Positions 10,113 through 24,017 of a stretch of DNA of 64,000 nucleotides are shown here, in pieces (the first letter of the stretch is position 1; each line of letters starts with the position of its first letter). A program made the position numbers and the translations under genes. The stretch is from Muscardinus avellanarius (Eukaryota; Chordata; Mammalia; Rodentia; Gliridae). The notes beneath the pieces are model-generated. The model was not told the DNA's origin and searched no databases. It saw only the letters and a program-made list of their open reading frames with translations. The stretch is from positions 124,857,395 through 124,921,394 of the forward strand of contig OY726557.1 of assembly GCA_963383645.1 (NCBI GenBank), given 5' to 3'.

Positions 10113-11494
10113 AGGCAGCTAGTATGGCTGAAGTAGAGTAAGCAGAAAGAAGTAGGAAGTAAGGTCAGGGCGGAAGGGACAAAGTATACAAGGCCCTGCT
10201 GACCTCAGACACACGGGGACCACCAGAGCCTTCTCTCCATGACTTCTATCTCAAAGGACCACTTTGACTGGTGTGTTGAGAATCAAAGGAGGGAGACAGG
10301 GCAGAAGCAGAAAGGAGACAATAATTCAAGGGAGAGAGGATGGAGGCTTAGAATAGTGAAGGGGCAGTCAAGGTAGTAAGAAGTGGTCAGACTCTACACC
10401 AAGTGCACTGACGATCCATTCCATCTAGACCCAAAGCTGATATGCTCCTACTCCTGGAGAGACAGAGGTTCCCAGAAAAATCCTTGCCATTACTATCATA
10501 CACACATGCCCGGCTATTTCTTCCTTTCTTACTTTGCTGCTGTTTGCATATCACACTGTTCTTTGATTTTGATGGCATCTTGTTCTGACTGAGCCCTAGT
10601 TCCATCAATGTACTCACTCTCACAGGCCATGTTCTAAGAGCAAGTCAGACTACACACTGGGGATTGTCTGAGCCAGCACCTACAATGCCTCTCTATTCCA
10701 TTTCAAAATGTCCAATCTCATTCGAAGAGGCTGCATCATACGAGACTCTTCTGCCTGATCTTTTTACTTATATGACCCAGGAGACACCTGATGTCATCCC
10801 TGCAGATGTGGCCAAAATGAGGCTCTGAGGGGAGGATATCTGCTGCTTCCTGCTCTGGAAACCCTTGACAGGCTGCTATGGCAGCAGGAATGTGCTGTGG
10901 CTGGACAAGGACCATGGGGTCATTTCAGAAATGATGAAAGGTACTGAAGCTTCACAAGGGAATCTCATGAAAACTAAAACAGGGATCAAAGAGCCTTCTT
11001 CCACACAGCACCCAAAGGCTGAAAACAGAACGACGTTCACCAGCCAGTGCCATGAAGAGTCACAGCAAGGAAGCCACCAGAAAGTCGATGGCAAGTACTG
11101 GCCTGAAACTCAGCAGGGTACCGGCCAGGCACAGCCCCTCAAGCCCAGCGCCTTTTCTCAAAATGGCAGTTGGCTGAGAATTCTTGCAGCAATTGTCCAT
11201 GCTATCTCACTGACTGCACTACTACAGGCTGGCCACATGGGGGCACCAGCACACTCCACACGCAAATGAAGTCTTGTGTTTTCCTAATACTGCCGCTAAT
11301 GAAGATGCCAGCCGAAGAATATTAAACTGGCCATATTCAGAAAATTGTACAAACAACAAACTGCAGTTTCTAGTCTGTTCCTCCAAATCCATTTTACAAA
11401 GGATTGAGGAAAGATACAGTTCAAACAATGCTACTTCCATATACGAAAGTACCACTGCCAATCTCACTAACATGTACAAGGAGAGAGAATAGGG
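10113..11494. other. Unclassified intronic sequence
   Basis: No recognisable repeat or SIAE exon. A 134-codon plus-strand open frame at 10865-11269 resembles nothing recognised, and its composition is ordinary. It may be old retroelement interior, because a family-B-like L1 end follows at 11495. Confidence 0.3.
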
Positions 11495-11605
11495 GACTGG
11501 GGTAAGATGTGGAGGAAAATACAACAATTGCTGTGTGCATGTATGTTTGTATCACTCTGAACCTCACTATGATGTATAATTACAATATACCAATAAATGT
11601 ATTTT
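11495..11605 (+). mobile_element. L1 family-B-like 3' end
   Basis: GTGTGCATGTATGTTTGTAT and TGATGTATAATTACAATATA followed by CCAATAAA match the end of the 3' UTR at 9030-9100 and 7035-7100. Confidence 0.55.
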
Positions 11606-11853
11606 TTAATATAACCCTAAAGATCCAGTCCCTAGCCTCAGGCATTCCTCTCTCCCCTGTGCTTCTGGTCACCTCCCTACCAATAACTCTTCAATACACA
11701 TCCAACCCTGGCCCCTCCACAGAGCTCAAGGACTACATCTCACTGTGCTTTCATTGTTGCAATCATCATTTCAAACTCAACCTTTCTACAGAGCCAATTC
11801 ATCTCTCCTAACACGTCCCTTCAGGCATTCCAGTTTCTCTCAATAATAATGCT

Positions 11854-12057
11854 AAGTCAGGCATGGTGGCGCACAGGAGTCTGAGACAGGAGGATCACGG
11901 TTCACAGACAGCCTCAGCTACTTAGTGAGGCCCTTTGCAACTCAGTGAAACCCTGTTTCAAAATAATGAATAAAAAATAGGGCTGGGGATGTAGTTTAGA
12001 GGTAGAATGCCCCTGGGTTCCAACCCCAGTGTACACACACAAAATAAATAAATAAAT
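11854..12057 (+). mobile_element. B1-ID SINE with internal deletion
   Basis: The left monomer lacks the TTGTAATCCCAGCA segment. The ID half is intact. The (AATA)n tail and AATAATGCTAA-type flanks suggest a duplication. Confidence 0.85.
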
Positions 12058-12064
12058 AAATGCT

Positions 12065-12225
12065 AACATTGTCTGGCCTGTGCCAGGCTTTTACATGGTT
12101 AAATAATTTAATACTCAAAAATAACAAAGAGATTCCATATCTTGTTCAAAAATCACATAGCCAGCAAGCTGAAATTTGAATCCAGGCAACCTAGCTCCAG
12201 ATTAGGGCTCTGAACCACTATGAAC
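12065..12225 (-). mobile_element. MIR element
   Basis: GTGCCAGGCTTTTACATG, TTTAATACTC and ACATAGCCAGCAAG follow the reverse MIR core order. Confidence 0.65.
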
Positions 12226-12379
12226 ATACTGAACATTTCTCTTTGAATCTACACAAATATATATTCACACACATACACATACACACATTTCCAGTTTTCC
12301 ATAAATAACATACTTTTGATGATTATAAAGAATTAAAGCCTAAAGGTTTAAAAAAAGAAACTTCTACTAAACTGTATGG

Positions 12380-12490
12380 GATGAGAGAAGGACCAGGTCT
12401 CTATAATTGCTGCATTTCTAGCACTTCACACAGTTCCTGACAAATAACAAGTATTCAATGCACACTTCTGGTGTGAATTGGCTGAAATCA
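12380..12490 (+). mobile_element. L2 3'-end fragment
   Basis: CTGCATTTCTAGCACTTCAC followed by AACAAGTATTCAATGCA matches the typical L2 tail. Confidence 0.45.
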
Positions 12491-12642
12491 TGTTCAAATA
12501 ACAGTACAGTACAGAATAGTCTTCCATCATTACAAACTCTGTTGAAGATTAATATGCATGACAGGAAAAAATGTCCACAATATGACATTATAAGAGAAAA
12601 AGATACGACACAGTGTTATGATATGAATTCTATTTTAAACAT

Positions 12643-12889
12643 ACTCAGGCAGGAGGATCGCGCAGATTCGAAGCCAGCCTCAGCTGCGCGATCCTACTGC
12701 CTCCGCCTCTCAAGTGCTGGGATTATAAGCGTGCGCCGCCACGCCTGGCTTATTCTTTATTTTGAAACAGGGTCTCACTAAGTTGCAGAAAGCCTCCACA
12801 AGTTGCTGAGGCTGGCTGAGAACCTGCAATTCTCCTGTCTCAGCCTCCCAAGTACTTGGATTACAAGTGTGCATCACCACACCCACCTG
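12643..12889 (-). mobile_element. Inverted SINE junction and second antisense SINE
   Basis: 12643-12683 is a plus-strand SINE fragment that flips at ~12684 into a minus-strand left monomer, forming the perfect inverted repeat AGGATCGCGCAG (12654-12665) / CTGCGCGATCCT (12684-12695). Another minus copy runs 12750-12889. Confidence 0.75.
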
Positions 12890-12924
12890 CTTATTAACTT
12901 TTTAAAAATATTTCATCAAGCTAG

Positions 12925-13135
12925 GTATGATGGCACAAAAACCTGTAACCCGAGTACTTGGGAGGCTGAGATAGAAGGATTGCAGGTTTGAGGCCAGCCT
13001 CAGCAACTTTTTGAGATCCTCAGCAACTTAGTGAGACCTGTTTCAAAGCAAAACATAAAATAGAGCTGGAAATACAGCTCAGAGGTAGAATGTCCCTAGG
13101 TTCAATCCCCAGTGCTACCCAAAAAAAAAAAAAAG
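12925..13135 (+). mobile_element. B1-ID SINE
   Basis: Diverged full dimer with poly(A), 190 bp from SIAE exon 7. Confidence 0.85.
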
Positions 13136-13327
13136 ATTTATTTATTTAATCAGAAAACTCATGAATTAAGCCATAATCATCCAGTTCTAGCATACTAGAA
13201 CACACAGACATTACTAAATCTCTGGACTAAGACCCTGACAGCAAAAAGGGAATATGAATTCCAGAAAAAGAGCTAACTAGCATGTCACACAGCAATGCCT
13301 GCAGACCCTCTCCCACTTACCACATAC

Positions 13328-13461
13328 CTGAACAAATCCAAATGGGAAGAAACGCTCTGTCTGCCCCTGGGAGCCATGGTGGAAGGTCTGACGCCAGTCT
13401 TCAATGAGTGCAGGGAACGTGCAATTGTATAGGTCTCTGTTATAATTCCTATTGGACTCTC
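13328..13461 (-). CDS. SIAE: SIAE coding exon 7 (last exon in window)
   Basis: This 134-bp exon completes the Gly of YQGES and encodes residues 279-322: ESNRNYNRDLYNCTFPALIE through QTERFFPFGFVQ. The acceptor is TTTTTAG and the donor GTATGT at 13327. It ends in phase 0. No later SIAE exon could be found between 1 and 13,300, so the next intron is at least 13.3 kb. Confidence 0.94.
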
Positions 13462-16400
13462 CTAAAAACAGTCATAATTGTGAAGGGTTTGGAGTAGACC
13501 TCAAAAATGGCCCACATTGCTCCCCTCCTTGCAGCCTCCCTGGACCAGCCCTAGACTTGCTCTGGCCAGTGAGGTATCAGCAAACCCAATGCAAGCAGAG
13601 GCTGGAAAAAGGCTTCAGCCTTGGGCATGGCTCTGCACTCTGAGGCCACCCGTAAGTGACAAATGAATCTGAACCTGTTTGCTGAGGGAAGAGGTCACCC
13701 AGTCAACAGAGCTGAAGGAGTGGCCACGCAAGGCCCTCCACCAACAGATGACCTACCAGGTGGCAAGAGACACATAACAGATCCCAGTAGGAATTAACTG
13801 AAGCATCCAAGATGGAAGAACTACCCTGTTCACCCAGAGAATCGTGAGCTAAAGAAAATCATTTGATCGTTGTCTGGAGCCACTAGATTCCAGGGTGGTT
13901 TCTTATGCAACATAAGCAACTGATACAATGGAGAATCAACAAGCTAAGCACTCACCCTGGTACCATACCACCCCTTTCAGAGTCATATTCTGTAGCGGAT
14001 GGATCATGGCATTCCAGAGAACAGAGTGCTCACTGGGACCATCAACAGAATCAAGTGGAATGGACCTGAAATCAACAAGACACACATGTCACCAGAAAGC
14101 TAGCAACAGATTGACCATCTGATGACCCCTGACTGGTCATCGGTCCACTGTCACTTGGGACAAACCGCTGATGAACACAACACAGAAAGAAACTGACCCC
14201 CTGCTTCACCTGAAAACATGTGACCTAGTATCTAGATTTCAGCTCCAGGTTCGTCCCAGGTTAAGTGTCCCCGTCAACTTTCTGTGAGTTCACAGTAGGC
14301 CATGCTAGTTTCCAGGTGAGGTCATTAATGCCAGAAGGGAGAAGTGATTTATCATGAGTCTCTCATACACACAATGAATTTATCTGCTCAATGAAGGGAC
14401 ACTTTGTTTGGTTTACCTTTTTTGCTTTTCTAAGCAATGCTGTGCTTTTCTTCCTTATGGCCAAATACATGCCTCATTATTTCCTTAGAGTAAATTCCCA
14501 GAAGTAAACTGGGTCAAAAACATATTTTCAAAAAACTCTGGACAAGCTGGGCACAATGGCATACACCTTTAATCCCAGTACTTGAGAGGATGAGCCAAGA
14601 GGATCACAGATTGGCGGCCAGCCTCAGCAATTTAGCAAGACCCTCTGCAACTTAGTAATACTACGTTTCAAAATAAAAAGTAAGCCATGGTGGCACACAC
14701 CTGTAATAGCTGTACTTGGGAAACTGAGACTGGAGATCATAGGTTTGAGGACAATCTAAGAAACTTAGCAAGAATCCGTTTCCAAATAGAAAATAAAAAG
14801 GGCTAGGCATGTAGCTCAGAGGTAGAATAACCCTATGTTCAATCCCCAGCACCACAAAAAAATATATATAAAATAGGATGAGGGATTTAGCTCTAAAGTA
14901 GAACGTTCCTGGCTTGAATTCCTAGTACCAAACCAAACAAAACAAAACAGGTAAAACCCTTTGGATTTGTTGCCAAATGTGTCCAAAATAAATACATGAA
15001 TTTATGCTCACAGCAGCTGCATAAGAAATGCCCACTTCTCCACATCCTTGGTGCTATCCTCCCATCCGCAGAGGTCTGGAAGACCGACTCTAGAGCCCGC
15101 CTCCACATGCTGGGTCTGCGGCTCCCTCCTCCTGTACCACAGGCTACTCCTTCTGTCCATGGTTAATGTCTTCACGCCCTACACAAGCCTTTACCCAAAC
15201 CGCCAAGAGCAAAGTGAATCACTGTGCGTCAGTCAGACAGTGCCCAGGACAGCAGGACACATATCGCTCATTTCCTCACTGGTATTAGCACTAGGATTTT
15301 TACCAACCAGCCCTTTCTCCCACACATTCTCTCTAATCCAGCTTTCCCATGCAGGCTTTTCAGAGTCAGTATATTATTTTATTTTTTAGGGTGTGTTTAT
15401 GCATTTGTCCCAGTAGGTCTACTCTTCAAGCACAGTGGTTAGGGACACAGACACGGGAGGCAGACTGTGCCACCTACCAGCCAAGTCCATGAGCGAGTTG
15501 CAGTATCTTTATGCACAGGATGTTAATAGCTTCTACACTTCAAGGAGAGGTTATGAGAACTGAATGTATCAACAGTCTGACATGTTGAAAGCTTTCTAGA
15601 CATATTAGCTATTATTAATGGAAAGGGTCATAATTCCTTCTTAACAAGTCTCAGATGACTGTGGCAGTGATGACACTGTCCCTTACATGTGCTTGAGTAT
15701 AGCCCATGTATTCAATAAATAATATGTGGGTATTCAACATATGCTTATCTCCCCAGAGCAGACCAATCTTCTGGAAGACTGTCTCCAGACTGGAGGATGC
15801 ATTCTTACTCTGGCTTGTGGACTCCACATGCTTTCAGTGACCTTCTGGATGACCAGGCTTCAATGGGTGTCCCACCCCAGCTGGAGGAGATGAGTCCAAT
15901 GGGATACTGGAGGGTGTCGTAAAGGTAGCGCCCAAAGAGCCAGCACACTGCCGACATGTATGTAAAATTTCCATGGCCCAAGTTTTCTGTTCAGAGAAAT
16001 AATTACAAGAAAAGAATCAGAAAGAAACTAGGTGAATATGAACTCCAGCTACTAGTGAGAAAATGGCTATGGATCATCTCTTCTGTTCCTTTCTGGGACT
16101 TGTCAAAAGTAAGAAAAGTTTGAGAAGCAATGAGAAGCTGTAGCACCAAGACCAAGCCTATCTCAAACCTTCACTAAAAAGAATCTTGGAGCTGGGCGTG
16201 GTGGCACACCCTTGTAATCCCAGCATTTGGGAGGCTGAGACAGGAGGATCATGGTTCACAGCCAGCCTCAGCTACTTAGTGAGGTCCTTTGCAACTCAGT
16301 GAGACCTTGTTTCAAAATAAAGAATAAAAAATAGGGCTGAGCATGTAGCTCAGAGGTAGAGAAGAATGCCCCTGGGTTCTATCCTCAGTACCACAAAAAA

Positions 16401-19400
16401 AAAAATATATATATATTGGAACCTTCTCTGAGGAGAATCTTTTCCAAAGGGTAAAACTTATAGCCTTAGTCATAATTTCCTTCTAGCTGTCCTGAATATT
16501 ATTTCAGATGCTCAAAATGCTTGTTTCCATAATAAGGAAATAGTGCTCTCAGCCTGGCACAGAGGTCAATGTTTACTATTATGCTCTTGATCTGAGTATA
16601 AATAACTCACTTACATAATCAGGAAACCAAAACTCTAACCAGGCAAGTAGGCTTCACTATCCCCTCAGGTTCCTCAAAATCCAGAAATATCAATACCTCT
16701 CCTCACTAGATAAGTAGCACAAAGGCCATTGGATCCCTCTACTACCCTCTTCTCTGACTCCCCTCTTACCTGCCCACACATCCCCTGTGGAAGGGAAAAG
16801 GCAAGCAGGCACTAGGTAGAACAGAAATGTGTATGTTTTTCCTGCATGGAGTTATACCCAGCTTTATAGCTACAGTAATGAAGACACTGACAGATAAGTG
16901 ATGAGAAGTCTGACCAAAAGAGAAGGCAACCGAAATCAAAACCAGTGTTTAATTTTCAGCAGTCTAATTCATTTATCCAGAGTACCCGGTAGCCAACACA
17001 GGCCAGAGTGAGCAATTTCCATGTCAGAGGAAAGCTGATGAAGAGGGGGTGTGCATACACATACAGCTGATGATTCTGTTCAACACAATATATACTCAAG
17101 ACCCATAAGTAACTGGCTAGGCGTTGTGAAAGGTCCACACTCAATACTGTATATTCTGGCACTCTGAAAGTGGACAGTTAAGTAGTGTAACTCAATTAAA
17201 TTTCAAATGAATTAAAATTGATGGAGCACTTACTATGTGTCTGGAATATAAGATGGTTGGAATAATACATCAGGGAAACAGCTGGAGAGTCTAAGTCTTA
17301 CCAGTTTTGTTTTGTCTTTTGTTTGATGGTTGGTTGGTACTGGGGATTGAACCCAAGGGCATTCTACCCCCAAGCTATGTCCCAGAACCAATGTTTTTTA
17401 AATTTGGAAATAGGGTCTTGCTAAGTTGCTGAGAGCCTCGCTAAGTTGCTGAGGCTAGCTTCAACAGTCTTACCATTTACAGAATAAGAGGAGTATTTAG
17501 TTAAATAAAACACATAACAAAATATGGCAAGTGCCTCAAGAGGTACAAATAAGTATTAAGGAGTTTAGGCAACAACAACAGAAGTGTCAAATGAAAGGCA
17601 AGTCATAAAAAGTCTAATGAAGACTGACCTCCTCCCCTGTGCTTCCCCTAGGCACACTTCTATCACACCATCTCCCTATAATAACGTTTAGAGTATCCCT
17701 TTCCCCATAACTACCAGAAGGCAAGGACTTCCTCTTATTCACATCCGTGTCTCCAGTGTCTAGGACATAATCGAGTCAGTAAATGTGTGCTGGCTGGTGT
17801 TGGGTAGCTGTGGGGAGCTTCTCTAAGGGGATTCACTGATGGGCAGGTAGAGGGGAAAGGTGACTAGCAGGGATGAGGCAGGTGGGGACACCTGAAAGGG
17901 CAGACAGGAGTTTAATAAGCAGAATTGACATTCTAAGCAAAAGAAAAAATATGTAAAAAGGCACATGGAATAGAAAATAATGTAAAAGTGTTTTGCTGGA
18001 ACAGAGATGATGAAAGAATAGTGAAAGGTAAGACTGGTGACTGGTGAGAAGGTTGGATCCACATCCTGGAGCAAAGAAAATGGCAGGAGAATGAGTGTTG
18101 GTAGAAGAACAGACTCCAAAGACATGTACATCCTAATCCCTGGACCTGTCTGTGGATGGGTCCTCTCTGTGGCTAAAGGACTTCGCAGATGTGATCAGAG
18201 TTAAGGAGTTTGAGACATGAAAAGAGTCGGGGACCCATCAGCTGGGCCCAGTCTAATTACATGAGTCCTTTAAGTAAAAGAAGCCTTTCTTTGGCACAAC
18301 TGGAGAGACATGCCCACAGAAGAAGAGGCTCTGAATGCGGGGTAGACGAGACTCACTGTGCCCTACCCCAGGACCTGCACTGCCCCTCTCAGGTTATCAC
18401 TGAAACATCTCCTCCGTCTGTTACACTCCCCTGACCACTCTAAAGTGCAAACACTACCACCTTCCAGCCCAAACCTCCATCCCCCAGACTCCCTATTACC
18501 TCCGTCCTGGATTATTTATTTAGTCTCACTAGTGCACACCACCATCTACTCTATCTCATAGAATCTACATTTATTTGGTCTCTGACTTATTTGGTTTTTT
18601 TTTTCTTTTTATTTCTTTTTGGTGGTACTGGGGTTCCTGGAAGCCCTTCTACCTCCGGGCTACACTCCCAGACCTATTTTTACATTTTTATTTGGAAACA
18701 GGGTCTCCTAAGCCAGCGCGCGCGGCTGGCTTCGAACCTGCGCAATCCTCCTGTCTCTGCCTCCCAAGCGCGGGGATTACAAGCGTGCGCCACCACGCCC
18801 GGCTTATTTGTTTTTTTAACGCAAAGAGTAAAATGAAATTTATATACCAAAGTATTATACATTCTCTAAATCTGATTGATTTAGAGTTTTAGGTAATGTG
18901 TATTAGTAAGAGTTTTAGGTAATATGTGGTTAAAAGTTTATAGAGCAAAGGATTTAACCAAAACTTTACCTGAATCTATTCTACTCCAGAGCCCCATTCT
19001 CATACTGGGAGGCTAAAAAACTTCAGATACTACATATATCATCTGCTAATTATTCACTTTCCATATTATCTCACACTGGACTGTAGGTACCATGGGGTCA
19101 GGTGTTTTGCCTGTTTTACTAACCACTATACTCACAGCATGTAGAACAGTGCCTAGCACAGAGTGGGACTCAGATATCTATTGAATGTTTTAACACTTGA
19201 AAATGTAGGGGCTCCTGAGGTCACCAAGGTAAAGCACAAAGACACAAGGGCCACACTTGAAGGAAAAAAAATGAAAATCAAGGAATGGGGAGGGAGATGA
19301 CAGAGGAGAACTAGGAAACCAATATCATACAAACTAGGAAGCCCATGTCGTTTCTAAAACCAGAGGTTTAGGCCAAGGGTGGTGGCTCACACCTGTAACC

Positions 19401-22400
19401 CCTGTACTTGGGAGGCTGAAACTGGAGGATTACAAGTTCAAATCCAGCCTTAGCAACTTAGTGAGGCCATTTCAAAATCATATAATAAATAAAAAGTCAC
19501 AGGGGTATATCTCAGGGGTAGAATGGCCCTGGGTTTAATCCCCAGTATTAGAGTTGATTAGGAGAGAACAGCCTCCATGATGGGAATAAATTGTTCAGGT
19601 AGAAGCAGAAGCCAAATTACAAAGGACTAGAGAACCACAGCAAGGTCCTTGCCGTGAACAAAAGGAAAACAAAAGATGTTCTATAAAGGCATAACAAAGA
19701 CAGGAGAGAGAAGAGGCTTCACAAGAAAGCTGCTTGTTATGTTTGTCATGTTTTGTTAGAATAAAGGAAAGGCTGAGCCCTAAGAGCAGGAGCTGTATCT
19801 GTCTGAGTCACTCTGTGTCCTTGGAGACTAGCACAGAGCTTGACACTGCAGAGGCAGGAGATAAAGACTCCATGCTGAATGGACAGGAGGGGAAGAAAGG
19901 GAGCCTAAGGGTGGGAGATACCCTGGGGGAAGTAGAGCTGGCATCAGAACTGGCCCTGAAAGGACACCACTGTCTTCAGACATGAAATGAGGAAGAAATA
20001 GAAGAGAAGACAGGGCTGAGGTGGTGGCACAGCTCATGCTGAGTGGCCTCAGCATTCCGCTGAAGTTGAAATAAAGTCACTTCCTCATCACAAGGGCATA
20101 GATTTGCCCAGCACAGTGGTACACATCTGTAATCACACTACTTGGGAGGCTGAGATAGGATGACAAGCTTGTGGCCAGCCTTAGCAACAAGGAGAAATAT
20201 TTATTGATGGAGTCTTGGGAAAGAACATGTGAAATGGTGGCCATCAAGAATGGGACAGAGAGTCCAAAAGAAATGAGTAAAAGGCTAGTTCAGAATAATA
20301 GATAGGGAGCAAAATGGGTCTCGCAGATTCCGCTTAGGGCACTGAACCATAATGTAGGACACCGCACATGCTGAGCGCTCACTCACCGGCTGTGGGCTTA
20401 GACCACTGTAAGTCCACCGCTCCAAGGTCCTCCAGCTCCCGCTCTGCCTGAACCAGAGAGACTGAGAGGATGCGCACAGACTGATAGGCAGCGGTGTTGG
20501 ACAGCTCCCGTGTGGCATTAAACACCTGGAAGAAAAATGAAAATGTCATCAAACCTAGTGGGTGCCAACTGGCCTGCCACCTCATAGGAAACACTTCCAA
20601 CCCACCGAGCCCCATCTGAGCCTTCAGTATGCTGAGATCAGACAAATAACCCAAACCAGAAATGGGCGGACTTTGACCAACAACACAGACTAAGATGAAT
20701 CATGTTCTAGAGAGGGTTTAAATATAAAAGCTGAGTGTAGCGTGATGGCGCACATTTGTAATCCCAGTACTTGGGAAGTGGACACAGGAGGAACGCACAG
20801 GTTCGAAGCCAGCCTCAGCTACTTAGTAAGGCTCTCAGCAGCTTAGGGAGATCCTGTTTCCTAATAAAATATAAAAATAGGTCTGGGATGTAGTCCAGAG
20901 GTAGAAAGCCCCTTACTTACATCTCCAGCAGTACCACAAAAAAAAATAATATATATATGTGTGTGTGTGTGACTGTGGAGAGCAGGTCAGTGATAGACCA
21001 GAGGCACAGTGGTAAAGCATGCTATTAAGTACCATGCTGCAGTACCATGAAACTAGAATCCTTCTGCTCTGGAAAAGTATTTGACAATACAAAGCCATGG
21101 CAATTACCATATTTCTCTCCTTCCTTCCTTCCTTCCTTCCTTTCTTTTTTCCTTTCTCTTTTCTCTTTTTTAATGGTACTTAGAAAGCCTATGCAGGGAG
21201 GTAGGCTCATGTAATCCATACCAAACAAGAGAATTGTATTCAGAAGAAACACACCTGAGAAATGACTGCCAAAACATACTAAAGTCAGTCTCATAAGGCA
21301 GAATATAATGCTTTATATTCTCATGTCTTTGCTGCTAAATCGCCAGAGAAAAGCATGGGAGTCCTGGTAATCTGAAAGGGGGTTTTCAGGGTAACCGCTT
21401 GGAAGAGTCCTAAGGAATTAGACAAAGAAGCGGACTGGTCCAAAGATGTCCCATTTTCCAAAATCTCTTCCTGAACCCTCACCAGTTGCCAAGAGCACAG
21501 CAGTGGTGGCTTAGGGCTTATCTGGACAAGAAGATATGCACTCTGCATTTCTTCACTTGTCCTATGAACTTCATTCTTCTATGAGCTTAGGCACAAGCAC
21601 TATTTCCTTTATTTTCTTTTTAAGTTATGCTTTTCCTTTATCTTAAAAATAGGTAATATCCCTTTTTTTTTAATGTGTGTTTTCTCATGAGTTTTCCCTA
21701 TCCCCCAGGCCACTCCAGCATCTCCCAAAACAAAGAGCTAATGGGAGCGTCAGGAAGCCCAGCACCATCCGCCTGCAGGAACAGGCACTCCAGCTGAGTC
21801 CGGCTGCCACTGTGAGAGGCACAGGAGGCCGAATACTTTCCATTGGCCTCTAGCCACAGGGTGTGCAGCTGGCTCACTGTCCCTCCACCCACCACAGAGA
21901 ATGCAGCTGGCCCTCTATCCCACAGTGGAAGAGAAATGATGGTGCCACCAGGGTTCCCCCACAGAGGACTTCACTCAAAGATGCTGCCCCTGGCAGCGCC
22001 CTCTGACTTGCCACCAAGCCTGCTGAGGCCAATGAGGTGGCCAGATGCAAATGAAGTGGCTCTTCTGGTCACAATGGGAGCCACAGCCTGAAATGCCCCC
22101 TGGATAAAAGCTGCTCCAGGTCTTCCCACTCTCAGGACTGAGAGTCTCAGGAAAATTCCACAGGAAATCCAGACCTGTCCTTTCACGATCTTGCCTGGCA
22201 AGGTTAATGTGAAATAAACATAAAAGAGTATGAACAGGCTGATGTATTCACAGTATATTCTGGCAGGGAAATTGTTTTTCAGTAGCAAGTACCTGTAAAA
22301 AGTCGCCTCTCTTGATACATGGCTCCACGCTAAGCACGAAGGATCATATGTTGCTTCCATGGAAACAGTGGATGAAACTGCTTTCATCCTTTCCACCCAC

Positions 22401-23986
22401 ACAAGCTTCCGCACTGGCTGGGAACTCGAGCGCCTCGTGGCAATGAGATGCCAGCTTGGGGAAGCAGCCTGGGGGGCCGTGCTCCTTGTCTTTTAGACCC
22501 GTTGCTAAAGCTTAGAATATTAATGCCAGGCCAATAGAGTCAGGATGGCTGGCATTCTCCTACATTGTTACCAGCACATGGAACTGGATGCAAAACAGCA
22601 CCTGGAAGACTTCCATTTTTCAAAATCACATTTGTGTATTATTTCCAGAACTTGGAAGCCACAGACAGTGTTCACAAAAGTGGGGGTGAGGAAAAATTCC
22701 TGCTGTACCTGATGATGCCAATTACCTCTGAAACTGGTATCCTTTCCCAAGTATCACTAGGCCTTTTTGATAGAAGCATTTCCTGGGGGATATTGGCAGC
22801 CAACTTAGGAATAAAGAGCTTTGAGGAAGATTTTCATTTAAATGACACTTGCTTTCCCAGCTGATGAAAGGAGAAGCCTTGCTCCATCTGCTGAGATCAG
22901 ATTTCATCTCATCAAACACCTCAGTGTAATTATTTCTCTACCAAGTATTTAAATGAGGATGTAAATGAATACCAAGGTATTTGAAGTCATTACAGCCGCT
23001 GAGGCCGAGGGAGAGCACCGCTGCCCCCCCAGGGACCAGACCATTCGCCATCAAAGCAGCTGCTCACCGGTGCTCATTCTGTAACCTTTATACTACGTCC
23101 TTGAATTAATGAAGACACGTCAAGAATCTATTTCCTCAGAGAATCCTGGCATGGGGTCTACAGGGGGGAAGGCATCCCTGGGAGAGAGTACATGAGTGCA
23201 TGTGTGTGCATGCACATGTGCACACACGGTAAAGGACACGGGGAAACTGAAATACTGACTTTAACAAATTTGGAGACTCTAAGTTATTTTGTTATTTGCT
23301 ATAGTATAATATAGCAACCCTAAAATTGAGGCAATCACTATAAAGAAGTCAGCCATCACAACACTTATGAGTGCGTACACGTGTGTGTGCATGTGTGCAT
23401 GCATGCACACATATACCCTACTGGAGATTGGACCCAGAAGCATTCTACCACTGAGCTATACCCCAGCCCTATTTTACTTTGAAGTAAGATCTAGCTAAAT
23501 TACTACACACACGTCTTGAACCTAAGATTTTTCTACCTCCCAAGTCCTGTGATTACAGGCACGTGCCACCAGGTCCAACTTCCTACAATCTCTTATTAGG
23601 ATATGGTAGCAGCCCTTCTCTTTTGTATTTTAATTTCTCTACTTGCAAAGTAAAAATGTCTGACATTGGCCATCTTTTCTAAGCTTAACTAGAAATATCC
23701 AAGTCTTAAGACCTACCCTGACTTAGGAGGCGACAGATGAACATTTAGATTTTTCTCCATTTATAAACATCTCACTCAGTGTTATAAATAACATTCAATT
23801 TTAAAATTCCACTTTACCCTAACAACAAGATGGGCATACAATCTGCCATTTCCTTCTTTGAATGTGAAAAGTGGTAGGTTATAGTGAGAATCTTACCTCC
23901 TAAGAAAAGTCACATGAAGGGAGGGGAGGAGAAGGAAAGAGACAAATACATGCAGGGGGTTTGGGGGGAGAGCAAGCACACACACG

Positions 23987-24017
<31 letters not shown>

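Noticed and set aside
10113..13300. Possible SIAE exons 8-10
   Set aside because: Minus-strand reading showed no SIAE C-terminal motifs such as the GSIHPRDK-type block.
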